Shown here one piece after another: positions 57,114 to 64,000 of a DNA stretch of 64,000 nucleotides. Numbering within the stretch: the first letter of the stretch is position 1; every line of letters starts with the position of its first letter. The DNA lies in contig NZ_BMNN01000007.1 in assembly GCF_014646575.1 (NCBI RefSeq), positions 1 through 64,000 on the forward strand, written 5' to 3'. The position numbers and the translations under genes are program-made. Source of the stretch: Halopseudomonas pertucinogena (GTDB lineage: Bacteria; Pseudomonadota; Gammaproteobacteria; Pseudomonadales; Pseudomonadaceae). Under the pieces are notes generated by a model. That model did not search any database. It saw only the letters and a list, made by a program, of their open reading frames with translations, and was not told the DNA's origin.

Positions 57114-59570
57114 TCAGAATCGGTAGTTCAAGTCGAAGACCAGGCTCAGGTCGTGTTCCTGGTCGCCGTCATAGGGTTGCCGGCCCCAGATCAGCATGGC
57201 GCCGAGGTCGAGCACCTGGTTGGCGGCATAGCGCTGGCCGTAGCCGGCGGTGGCGCTCATGCCGCCGCCTTCGCCGCGCTGCCGGTAATACCCTGCGCCC
57301 AGCAGGAATTGCTGGCGCCAGAGGGTGTCGTAATAGCGATGCAGGACATGGTCGGCCAGCAGCGATGGGGCCAGATGGATATCCCGGCGGGGGCTGTAAT
57401 AGGGACCATCCTGACTGCTGTTGGTACTTGCGCCGAGGTAAGGCTGCAGATCCAGCGTCAGATAAGGGTGGGTGTACAGCCGCTCCTTGCCGCTGATGGC
57501 GTAATTCATGCGCCGGTTGCCATCGGAAAACCGGCTGGTCGATACCCCCAGGGTGTATTCGCGCATTTCGTTCTGGTACCAGCGCAGGTAGCCCCCTGCC
57601 TGGTTGGAGGTAACGCCGCTGCGAATGGCGCGCAGCGGGGTGTCCCGTGACAGCCGCTCCAGGTCGGTGCCCACCCGCCAGTGGTCATCGAACTCATGCC
57701 AGTAGGAAAGGCGCACACCGGTCCTGTTGCCGCCCCGGGCGTTGTGGTTCGACAGCTCGAGTTCTGCCCAGTGGTCGCGGCGGCTGTATTCGACGCCCAG
57801 TGCCTGGATGCGCTGGCTGCCGTCGCCCTCCTCGAAGCGGCCGCGGCCATAATCGAAACCGATGAAGGGACGGTAATGCTCATGCTGCCGCGGGCCGTAC
57901 AGCGCGGTGTGCAGATGCAGGTCATGGGAGCCGGTCTGCGGGTTGCCGGAGGAAATGCCCTTGCGTCCGGCCAGCCGCAGCTCGTTCATGTTCTCCACTT
58001 GATGGGCGCGCCTGAGCTGCCGGGTGGCCGGCTCGTCCGGGCTGCGCCGGCTGACATCCTCCACCAGCAGATCGAATTGCTGCCATTCGTGCAGCCGCTG
58101 GGCTACCCAGGCCTGTTCACGTTCCAGCGGCAGGCTGGTGGGTTGCTGCGCCTCGGCTATCTTCAGCTCGCGTTCGGCTGCACGGGGCAGGTCCCGTGCC
58201 AGCAGGGTTTCCGCGTGGTTGATCCGCAGCCCCATGTTGCCGGGGCCGTTGGCGCTCAGCTGCTGGTTATGGGCCTGGGCAAGATCCAGGCGGTTGATTT
58301 TCTGCAGGTAATGTCCGTACAGCACCTGGCCGGTCAGCCAGCGGTCATTGGGCTGCGGCGTGGGCGAGCCATGCAGATACCGATGGTAGGGCGCGTCGGC
58401 CTGGATCTCCTGCGCCAGCGCGCCGGCGGTCTGGATGCGCTCGCTTTCCAGTGCGGCAAAGAACAGTTCCTGGGCATCCTCAGGTTCCAGTTGCGAGGCG
58501 GGCGTTGCCGTGAGGAGCTCTTCCAGCAGCAGATAGGCCTGCTCGGCCTGGCGGTTGGACAGGTAGGCACTGGCTGCCCAGCGGCGGGCGTAGCGGGGCA
58601 GCTTCTGGCCATCTCTGGTCAATTGCTCGTACTCGCTGATCACCTCTTCGTGGCGATGGCGGGCGAGCAGGGCACCCAGCCGATCGATACGTGCCTGCAG
58701 CACTGCCTCTTCAGCTTCCGCCATGCCCTGCCATCGCTGCAGAAGCTCTGCGTAGCGGGCAAGGGCGCGGTCGGCAATCCGGTAGCGTTGTTCCTCGCTG
58801 CGGCTATCGGTGTGGGCCATGCGCACCAGCTCGGCAGCCTGGTCCAGTTCGAGACGGCGCCGCGTGGCCGGCTCCAGCGCCAGGCGGGACCCGATTTCCA
58901 GTGCCGGTGCCGATACTCGTGCGGCTGCCAGCGTATCCACCAGCATCAGTTCGGTATCCCGGGGTGGCGTACGCTGCGCCTCCCACAGCCGGGTCGCGGC
59001 AAACAGCTGATCCCATTCATTGCCATGCCCGCGCAGCACATAGGCGCGCACCTGACGGCTGAGAAGGTTGTCATGCTCGCGCACGAACAGCTCGGCCTGC
59101 TCCCGGGCAAGGGCATGGTTGCCGGCGTCCGCAAGGCTCATGATCCAGCCTGCGCGGGCATCCTGCAGGGCGGGGTTGCGCTGCAGGATCGCTTCCCACA
59201 GCAGCAGCGCGTTCTGCCATTGCTGCAGGTTGCGGTAGGACCGGGCCACCGCCAGCAGGCCGCGCTCAGGAAGCCTGTTGCGCGCGTCGGCGGGCAATTC
59301 TTCCCAGACCGTAATCACCTGAGGGTCATCCTCCGCCCAGTTGGCTACCTGCAGCCAGTCGGCCTGTCTGGCCGGGTCGAGCCTGTCCCGGTTATTGGCC
59401 AGCCAATCCAGCAACGGTGCGGAATCTCCCGCGCGGGCCCGCAGCACCAGGCTGTCGTACTCCGCCTGGGAAGCGCCGGCCGTGCCAGCAAGCAATGTGA
59501 TGGCCAGCAACACGCCGGCCGAGCGCAAGGTGTGGCCGCAGGCTCTGAAAGGATAATCTCTGAAGGTCAT
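57114..59570 (-). CDS. pgaA: PgaA, PNAG export porin
   Basis: 818 residues, the length of E. coli PgaA (807). Signal peptide near LRSAGVLLAITLLAGTAGASQA, then a long TPR-like alpha-helical periplasmic region (about 40-500) and a C-terminal beta-barrel (about 510-818) ending in the aromatic LNYRF. It exports the polymer made by PgaCD after PgaB processing. First gene of the operon; a 272-base upstream region holds a 17-bp palindrome at 59700. Confidence 0.94.
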   Translation of the reverse strand: MTFRDYPFRACGHTLRSAGVLLAITLLAGTAGASQAEYDSLVLRARAGDSAPLLDWLANNRDRLDPARQADWLQVANWAEDDPQVITVWEELPADARNRLPERGLLAVARSYRNLQQWQNALLLWEAILQRNPALQDARAGWIMSLADAGNHALAREQAELFVREHDNLLSRQVRAYVLRGHGNEWDQLFAATRLWEAQRTPPRDTELMLVDTLAAARVSAPALEIGSRLALEPATRRRLELDQAAELVRMAHTDSRSEEQRYRIADRALARYAELLQRWQGMAEAEEAVLQARIDRLGALLARHRHEEVISEYEQLTRDGQKLPRYARRWAASAYLSNRQAEQAYLLLEELLTATPASQLEPEDAQELFFAALESERIQTAGALAQEIQADAPYHRYLHGSPTPQPNDRWLTGQVLYGHYLQKINRLDLAQAHNQQLSANGPGNMGLRINHAETLLARDLPRAAERELKIAEAQQPTSLPLEREQAWVAQRLHEWQQFDLLVEDVSRRSPDEPATRQLRRAHQVENMNELRLAGRKGISSGNPQTGSHDLHLHTALYGPRQHEHYRPFIGFDYGRGRFEEGDGSQRIQALGVEYSRRDHWAELELSNHNARGGNRTGVRLSYWHEFDDHWRVGTDLERLSRDTPLRAIRSGVTSNQAGGYLRWYQNEMREYTLGVSTSRFSDGNRRMNYAISGKERLYTHPYLTLDLQPYLGASTNSSQDGPYYSPRRDIHLAPSLLADHVLHRYYDTLWRQQFLLGAGYYRQRGEGGGMSATAGYGQRYAANQVLDLGAMLIWGRQPYDGDQEHDLSLVFDLNYRF

Positions 59571-59699
59571 GATCGCCTGTGTCTCGCCTGTCTGCGAAAG
59601 CGCACCGTTACTGGGTTTGCGGCTGATTGACAGGCCCCACAGGGCGGCGGGGTGAATGCCTCCTTGCAGTGACCCGGTAATCCATTCGTGATGTCAGCG

Positions 59700-59716
59700 T
59701 TCCGGTATCACCGGAA
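59700..59716. promoter_or_regulatory. 17-bp palindrome upstream of pgaA
   Basis: TTCCGGT-ATC-ACCGGAA, perfect 7-bp arms, 130 bases before the pgaA ATG and 127 bases past the pirin stop. It could be an operator for pga or the end of the pirin transcript; no T run favours an operator. Confidence 0.45.
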
Positions 59717-59842
59717 AGCCCGCTTCGTCAAAAATCAGACGAGCAGGGCTGAAAGTGTTGTGTTATTGACGCGCCATGTTAAACAGCAAATCTGCAGACT
59801 GCAATGCCGGGCGATTGGCCGGTGATCGGAAAACAGAACGCG

Positions 59843-60544
59843 TCAGGCCACGTCTACCAGCACGATTTCGCTGTCCTCACCGGCGCTCACCCGCAGTAGA
59901 CGCTCGTCACGGATGGCCAGACCGTCACCGGCGTTGGCTGTCACTCCGTTGACTTCGATACGCCCCCGCGCGGGCACCATGTAGACCCTGCGGCCGGATG
60001 CCATGAAATATTCGGTGGCCTGGCCCCGGTTCAGGGTGGCGGCTGCGACTCGTGCGTCGGCGTGGATCCGCAGCGCTTCGTCCTCATCGCCGTCGATGCC
60101 ACTGGCCAGGGTCACAAAGGCACCGGCGCGGTCCCCCCGGGGAAACTGACGGGTGCCCCAGGACGGCGGCAGCCCCTTCTGGTCCGGCATTATCCAGATC
60201 TGGAACAGGCGGGTTTCCTGGTCTTCCAGATTGTATTCGCCGTGGGTGATACCTGTGCCCGCGCTCATTACCTGCACATCACCGGCTACGGTGCGACCCT
60301 GGTTGCCCAGATTGTCGACATGGGTGATTGCACCGCTGCGAACGTAGGTGATGATTTCCATATCCCGGTGCGGATGGGGCGGAAACCCCGACTGCGCCGC
60401 GATGATGTCGTCATTCCACACCCGCAGGCGGCCCCAGTGCATTCTGGCCGGATCGTAGTATTCGGCGAACGAGAAGTGATGGCGGGTTTCAAGCCAGCCG
60501 TGATGGGCGCCACCCAGCTGCTCGTATGGGCGTAATTCGATCAT
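59843..60544 (-). CDS. Pirin family protein
   Basis: 233 residues from ATG 60544, with GAGGAAGACATCC upstream (the frame continues 19 codons further back). The cupin core metal-binding histidines are FPPHPHRDMEIITYV and the second motif TGITHGEYN with Glu/His (GTGITHGEYNLEDQ region), then a second C-terminal cupin. Some pirins are quercetinases; others bind regulators. The divergent wrbA gene is 246 bases away, so the two may share a control region. Confidence 0.93.
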   Translation of the reverse strand: MIELRPYEQLGGAHHGWLETRHHFSFAEYYDPARMHWGRLRVWNDDIIAAQSGFPPHPHRDMEIITYVRSGAITHVDNLGNQGRTVAGDVQVMSAGTGITHGEYNLEDQETRLFQIWIMPDQKGLPPSWGTRQFPRGDRAGAFVTLASGIDGDEDEALRIHADARVAAATLNRGQATEYFMASGRRVYMVPARGRIEVNGVTANAGDGLAIRDERLLRVSAGEDSEIVLVDVA

Positions 60545-60566
60545 GGATGTCTTCCTCTGTGCCGAC

Positions 60567-60579
60567 CCCCGCTGCGGGG
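60567..60579 (-). other. Short GC hairpin in the pirin leader
   Basis: CCCCGC-T-GCGGGG at 60567-60579, a 6-bp stem with a single-base loop, 23 bases before the pirin ATG. Too tight to be a strong mRNA fold; it may be an operator half-pair. Confidence 0.25.
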
Positions 60580-60643
60580 ATCCCATACCCGTATGATCCA
60601 TCAGTTCAGAGCGCGCTAAAAGCGCATAAATCCCGACAAAATG

Positions 60644-60658
60644 ATCAGTTTAATTGAT
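60644..60658. promoter_or_regulatory. Partly palindromic site between pirin and wrbA
   Basis: ATCAGTTTAATTGAT: outer ATCA...TGAT arms are perfect and the centre is AT-rich, the form of a LysR-type site (T-N11-A). Located near the middle of the divergent gap. No LysR gene is in the window. Confidence 0.3.
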
Positions 60659-60790
60659 GGATGGTGGCGCGCAGGAAGATCCGCGCGGGTGAACTATTCT
60701 CAGTGTTCAACTTCAGGACAAACCCTGGTGGGGCCAGCTGCCAGCCCAGCCAGGCACCCACCAGATCTGCTCAACAGAGGAGCCCAGCTG

Positions 60791-61390
60791 ATGACCAAGC
60801 TACTTGTGCTCTACCATTCGATGTACGGCCATATCGAAACCATGGCGCAGAAGGTGGCCGAAGGGGCCGCCAGCGTGTCCGGGGTGGATGTGACCATCAA
60901 GCGCGTGCCGGAAACCATGCCGGCGGAGGCGTTCGCCAAGGCTGGCGGCAAGACGGATCAGGCCGCTGAAGTCGCCGCGCCGGCAGAACTGGCCGACTAC
61001 GACGCGATCATCATCGGCACGCCGACCCGCTTCGGCAACATGTCCGGACAGATGCGCAACTTCCTTGACCAGACCGGCGGCCTGTGGGCCAAGGGCGCCC
61101 TGGCCGGCAAGGTCGCCAGCGTCTTCACCTCCACCGGCACGGGCGGCGGGGAGGAGATGACCATCACCTCCACCTGGACGACGCTGGCCCACCATGGCAT
61201 GGTCATCGTGCCCATTGGCTATACCAACCCGGCCCTGTTCGACATTTCGGAGGTCCGCGGGGGTACGCCGTATGGCGCATCCACTATCGCGGGAGGGGAC
61301 GGCTCCCGTCAGCCAAGCGCCAGCGAACTGGATATTGCCCGCCATCAGGGTGAAATGGTCGCCAGGCTGGCAGTCAAGCTCAAGGCCTGA
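60791..61390 (+). CDS. wrbA: WrbA, NAD(P)H:quinone oxidoreductase
   Basis: 199 residues from ATG 60791 behind AGAGGAG; the open frame upstream is intergenic. FMN-binding flavodoxin-like fold: [15 protein letters not shown] (phosphate loop), [21 protein letters not shown] and [15 protein letters not shown], all WrbA signatures. It reduces quinones by two electrons, avoiding semiquinones. It is divergent from pirin and convergent with the hydroquinone reductase, 35 bases apart: three quinone/redox genes together. Confidence 0.97.
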   Translation: MTKLLVLYHSMYGHIETMAQKVAEGAASVSGVDVTIKRVPETMPAEAFAKAGGKTDQAAEVAAPAELADYDAIIIGTPTRFGNMSGQMRNFLDQTGGLWAKGALAGKVASVFTSTGTGGGEEMTITSTWTTLAHHGMVIVPIGYTNPALFDISEVRGGTPYGASTIAGGDGSRQPSASELDIARHQGEMVARLAVKLKA

Positions 61391-61425
61391 CCTGTCCGGG
61401 GCGCGGCCTCCCTGCCGCGGCGGGA

Positions 61426-62403
61426 TCAGAGCTGCTCGCGCCCGTGCGGACGGTCAAGATCCAGCTGCGGCCCCGCCGGTACGATGCCGGTCGGGTTGAT
61501 GGTCTCGTGGCTGCGGTAATAATGATCCTTGATGTGCTGCATGTTCACCGTGGCAGCCACACCGGGCCACTGATACAGCTCACGCACATAGCCTGACAGG
61601 TTGGGATAATCGACGATCCGCCGCAGGTTGCATTTGAAATGACCATGGTAGACCGGGTCAAAGCGGAGCAGGGTAGTAAACAGCCGCCAGTCCGCCTCGG
61701 TCAGGGTGTCGCCCAGCAGGTAGCGCTGCCCGCCCAGCCGCTCGTCCAGCTCGTCAAGCATGCCGAACAGCGGCCAGAAGGCCTGCTGGTACGCCTCGTC
61801 GCTGGTGGCAAAACCGGCCTTGTAGACGCCGTTGTTGACCAGATCGTAGACGCGCTCGTTGAGCGCGTCGATGTCTTTGCGCAATGCCTGCGGATAGTAG
61901 TCACCCGGCTTGGCGCCGACATCGTCGAAGGCGCTGTTGAACATGCGGATGATGTCCGCCGATTCGTTGCTGACGATCCGCTGTTGCTGCTTGTCCCAGA
62001 GTACCGGGATGGTCACCCGTCCCGTGTAATCGGGGGTATCGGCGGTGTAGATCTGGTGCATGTAGTCGGCCTGGTGAATCGGATCGGCGATTACCCCCTC
62101 GTCCGGGGCGAAGGTCCAGCCATGCTCGCGCATCAGCGGATTGACCACCGACAGCGAGATCATGCCCTCCAGCCCCTTCAGCGTGCGGAAGATCAGCGTG
62201 CGGTGCGCCCAGGGGCAGGCCAGCGACACGTACAGGTGGTAGCGGCCCGCTTCCGCCTTGAAGCCTCCTTCTCCGGTGGGGCCGGGGCGCCCGTCGGCGG
62301 TTACCCAGTTGCGGAACTGTGACTGGCTGCGGATGAAGTGGCCTTTGCTCGATTCGGTGTCGTACCACTGATCTACCCATTTGCCTTCGACAAGTAAGCC
62401 CAT
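61426..62403 (-). CDS. Glutathionyl-hydroquinone reductase (YqjG/ECM4-like)
   Basis: 325 residues, the standard length for the family. Catalytic Cys63 is in LACPWAHRTLIF, with the family segments NRNWVTADGRPGPTGEGGFKAE (in part), RVTIPVLWDKQ and ESADIIRMFN, and the C-terminal DEAYQQAFWPLFGMLDELDERL GST domain (in parts). It reduces glutathionyl-hydroquinones to free hydroquinones. Convergent with wrbA, fitting a quinone-stress locus. It is divergent from the sirtuin gene by 244 bases. Confidence 0.94.
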   Translation of the reverse strand: MGLLVEGKWVDQWYDTESSKGHFIRSQSQFRNWVTADGRPGPTGEGGFKAEAGRYHLYVSLACPWAHRTLIFRTLKGLEGMISLSVVNPLMREHGWTFAPDEGVIADPIHQADYMHQIYTADTPDYTGRVTIPVLWDKQQQRIVSNESADIIRMFNSAFDDVGAKPGDYYPQALRKDIDALNERVYDLVNNGVYKAGFATSDEAYQQAFWPLFGMLDELDERLGGQRYLLGDTLTEADWRLFTTLLRFDPVYHGHFKCNLRRIVDYPNLSGYVRELYQWPGVAATVNMQHIKDHYYRSHETINPTGIVPAGPQLDLDRPHGREQL

Positions 62404-62647
62404 TGTGTCCTCCTGAAAAGGTCGGGGGGATTGGATTGATTCTAGCCAACAGGCTGTGTTCCCCGCTGATCGTCTTGATAGTGCTGATCATGGTCCATCC
62501 TTTCCTTACGGTTTATAAGCACAAAAAAGGGATGGAATTCATCGAACAGGTCGATATCAGGCCTTCGTGACAACAGCGAGCGGGTTGACATATCTGCGGC
62601 CGGCCCCGAGGGTATCCGCTCATATTGCTGATTCCCCGGAGCCCGTC

Positions 62648-63397
62648 ATGCCCACCACCACGCCCGACCTGCAGAGCCTGATCAGGGAAGCCCACCACGT
62701 CCTCGTCTTTACCGGGGCTGGCGTCTCGGCAGAAAGCGGTATAGCGACATTTCGCGACGCGCTGACCGGCCTGTGGGCAAATAACGATCCTCAACAACTG
62801 GCCACGCCGGAAGGGTTCATGGCAGATCCCGCACGGGTATGGGGTTGGTACCAATGGCGGCGCCAGCAGTTGTTGAGCCGCGAACCGAACCCGGCACATT
62901 GGGCCATCGCGGCACTGGCGCAGCGGGGGGCCAGCGTCACCGTGGTGACCCAGAACGTGGATGACCTGCACGAGCGCGCCGGAAGCGAAGGAGTGATTCA
63001 CCTGCACGGCAGCCTGCTGTCGACCCACTGCTTTGACTGCGCAATCCCCGCCCAGGTGCCGGTGGACCCGATGCCCCTGGATGGCGCAGCCATTCCTCCT
63101 CCACACTGTGAACACTGTAACGGTCTGCTGCGCCCGGGCGTCGTCTGGTTTGGCGAGGCATTGCCTGAAGAGGCCTGGCAGCAGGCGGTGGAGGCAGCAC
63201 AATCGGCGGACCTCGTGCTGGTTGTCGGCACCTCCGGCCTGGTCTACCCGGCAGCACAGATACCGGGGCTGGCGTGGGAGCGCGGTGCCACGGTGGTGCA
63301 TGTGAATACCGAGCCGGTGCCTGTGGCCGCAGAGCGGGAGTACAGCGTGGTTGGGCCGGCGGGGAAAATTCTCGGCGGATTAAATGAAGGGCGCTGA
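62648..63397 (+). CDS. cobB: Sir2-family NAD-dependent deacylase (class III)
   Basis: 249 residues from ATG 62648 with GGAG seven bases upstream. NAD site GAGVSAESGIATFRD and TQNVDDLHERAG; catalytic His120 in LHGSL. The zinc finger has CFDC and CEHC. Y68 and R71 in WGWYQWRRQ match the YxxR pair that selects negatively charged acyl groups (succinyl, malonyl) in class III sirtuins. It should remove lysine acylation from metabolic enzymes, which is relevant next to a CoA-heavy genome region. The gene name is by analogy. Confidence 0.93.
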   Translation: MPTTTPDLQSLIREAHHVLVFTGAGVSAESGIATFRDALTGLWANNDPQQLATPEGFMADPARVWGWYQWRRQQLLSREPNPAHWAIAALAQRGASVTVVTQNVDDLHERAGSEGVIHLHGSLLSTHCFDCAIPAQVPVDPMPLDGAAIPPPHCEHCNGLLRPGVVWFGEALPEEAWQQAVEAAQSADLVLVVGTSGLVYPAAQIPGLAWERGATVVHVNTEPVPVAAEREYSVVGPAGKILGGLNEGR

Positions 63398-63447
63398 CGT
63401 TGGCGTTGATGGCGCTGGCCATCGCAATGCACAGGAGTAGACGAGTC

Positions 63448-63906
63448 ATGACTCGCGCGATTCAGGATTATTACCCCGAGCGGTTCAGTCACTGCTTCGG
63501 TTGTGGCAGAAACAATCCCCACGGGCATCAGCTGAAGAGCTACTGGAAGGGCGATGAGACGATTGCCCGCTTCACCATTGCGCCCATGTACAGCGGTGGG
63601 GTACCGGGCAATGCCTATGGAGGCATGGTCGCATCCCTCATTGACTGCCACGGCACAGCATCGGCTGCGGCCTTCGCCTGCCGCGCGCAAGGTCACGAGC
63701 TGGGGGAGGGAGCGGAGCCGGTGCGCTTCGTCACGGCGTCGCTGACCATCGACTATCTGAGACCGACACCCGTCGGCAAGGAAGTCACCATTACGGGCAG
63801 GCTGATGAGTCTCGAAGGGCGCAAGGTGCGTGTTGCACTGGCCCTGGCCGCGGGCGGCACGGTGTGTGCCCGGGGTGAGATGCTTGCGGTGCAGTTTCGC
63901 GAGTGA
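63448..63906 (+). CDS. Hotdog-fold thioesterase-like protein
   Basis: 152 residues from ATG 63448 with AGGAG ten bases upstream; earlier in-frame starts exist. The N-terminus has a CxxC pair in HCFGCGRNNPHGHQLKSYW, followed by the hotdog helix VPGNAYGGMVASLIDCHGTAS and the strand LTIDYLRPTPVGKEVTITGRL. Probable acyl-CoA thioesterase; the usual HGG is YGG here. It follows the sirtuin by 50 bases on the same strand and may be cotranscribed. Confidence 0.85.
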   Translation: MTRAIQDYYPERFSHCFGCGRNNPHGHQLKSYWKGDETIARFTIAPMYSGGVPGNAYGGMVASLIDCHGTASAAAFACRAQGHELGEGAEPVRFVTASLTIDYLRPTPVGKEVTITGRLMSLEGRKVRVALALAAGGTVCARGEMLAVQFRE

Positions 63907-64000
63907 AGACTCCCGGTATGATGGGGCCTCCCCGTACTCGGAACCAATGTGGCAAACGGCACAAATGAACATTTCACATACCCCAGCACCCATGGCCGAG

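Noticed and set aside
60641-60790. 50-codon upstream extension of wrbA
   Set aside because: The extension lies in the divergent control region; ATG 60791 has AGAGGAG and gives the standard WrbA length.
63947-64000. Possible start of a next gene (ATG 63947 or 63965)
   Set aside because: The frame is open only for the last 18 codons, with no ribosome site or family signal, so it cannot be supported from the window.

Overview
The window reads as chromosome of a high-GC gammaproteobacterium of the Pseudomonas/Halopseudomonas kind. The central gene order (mutM, Na/Pi transporter, ggt, YfhL-type ferredoxin, coaD, rsmD, an M16 protease pair, ftsY-ftsE-ftsX, rpoH) is a conserved Pseudomonas neighbourhood, and the putP/putA, hemN and sbcDC proteins fit the same group. 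The species cannot be named from the sequence. No rRNA, tRNA, CRISPR array, insertion sequence or prophage was recognised, and no gene-free stretch exceeds about 300 bases.

Bases 1-13135 are an acyl-CoA catabolism block. It contains etfB (cut by the window edge), two unlike acyl-CoA dehydrogenases, a fused enoyl-CoA hydratase/3-hydroxyacyl-CoA dehydrogenase, an IclR-family regulator, an acyl-CoA ligase with a crotonase, a TesB-like thioesterase, and a thiolase with a PaaH-like dehydrogenase. The pair of unlike dehydrogenases plus fused enzyme and ligase resembles the pim (pimelate/dicarboxylate) operon of Rhodopseudomonas palustris. Three related 17-bp palindromes flank the IclR gene and probably tie the cluster into one regulon. 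A different 17-bp palindrome precedes the PaaH-like gene.

Bases 13351-28500 are mostly housekeeping: a thioesterase coupled to an unknown membrane protein, mutM, a Na/Pi transporter with a short second repeat, ggt, ferredoxin, coaD, rsmD, the M16 pair, ftsYEX and rpoH. Bases 28495-41655 hold a membrane-anchored hypothetical, hemN behind an Anr/FNR-type promoter, a GGDEF/EAL protein, a subtilisin-like plus von Willebrand A lipoprotein with a small secreted neighbour, an alpha/beta hydrolase, a tandem intergenic repeat, a YigZ protein, a YcgN protein, a GST and sbcD.

Bases 41655-64000 hold sbcC, a diguanylate cyclase remnant that has lost nearly all of its GGDEF domain, a CstA-type transporter, a MetA-type outer-membrane protein, putP and putA for proline use, a complete pgaABCD operon for poly-N-acetylglucosamine biofilm matrix, divergent pirin and wrbA genes, a glutathionyl-hydroquinone reductase, a sirtuin with the deacylase YxxR motif, and a hotdog thioesterase.

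The points most worth checking are the lipoprotein with Glu in place of the catalytic Asp next to an integrin-like vWA domain, the truncated diguanylate cyclase, the 11-residue shortfall in the Na/Pi transporter, the IclR operator set, and the two intergenic repeat elements.
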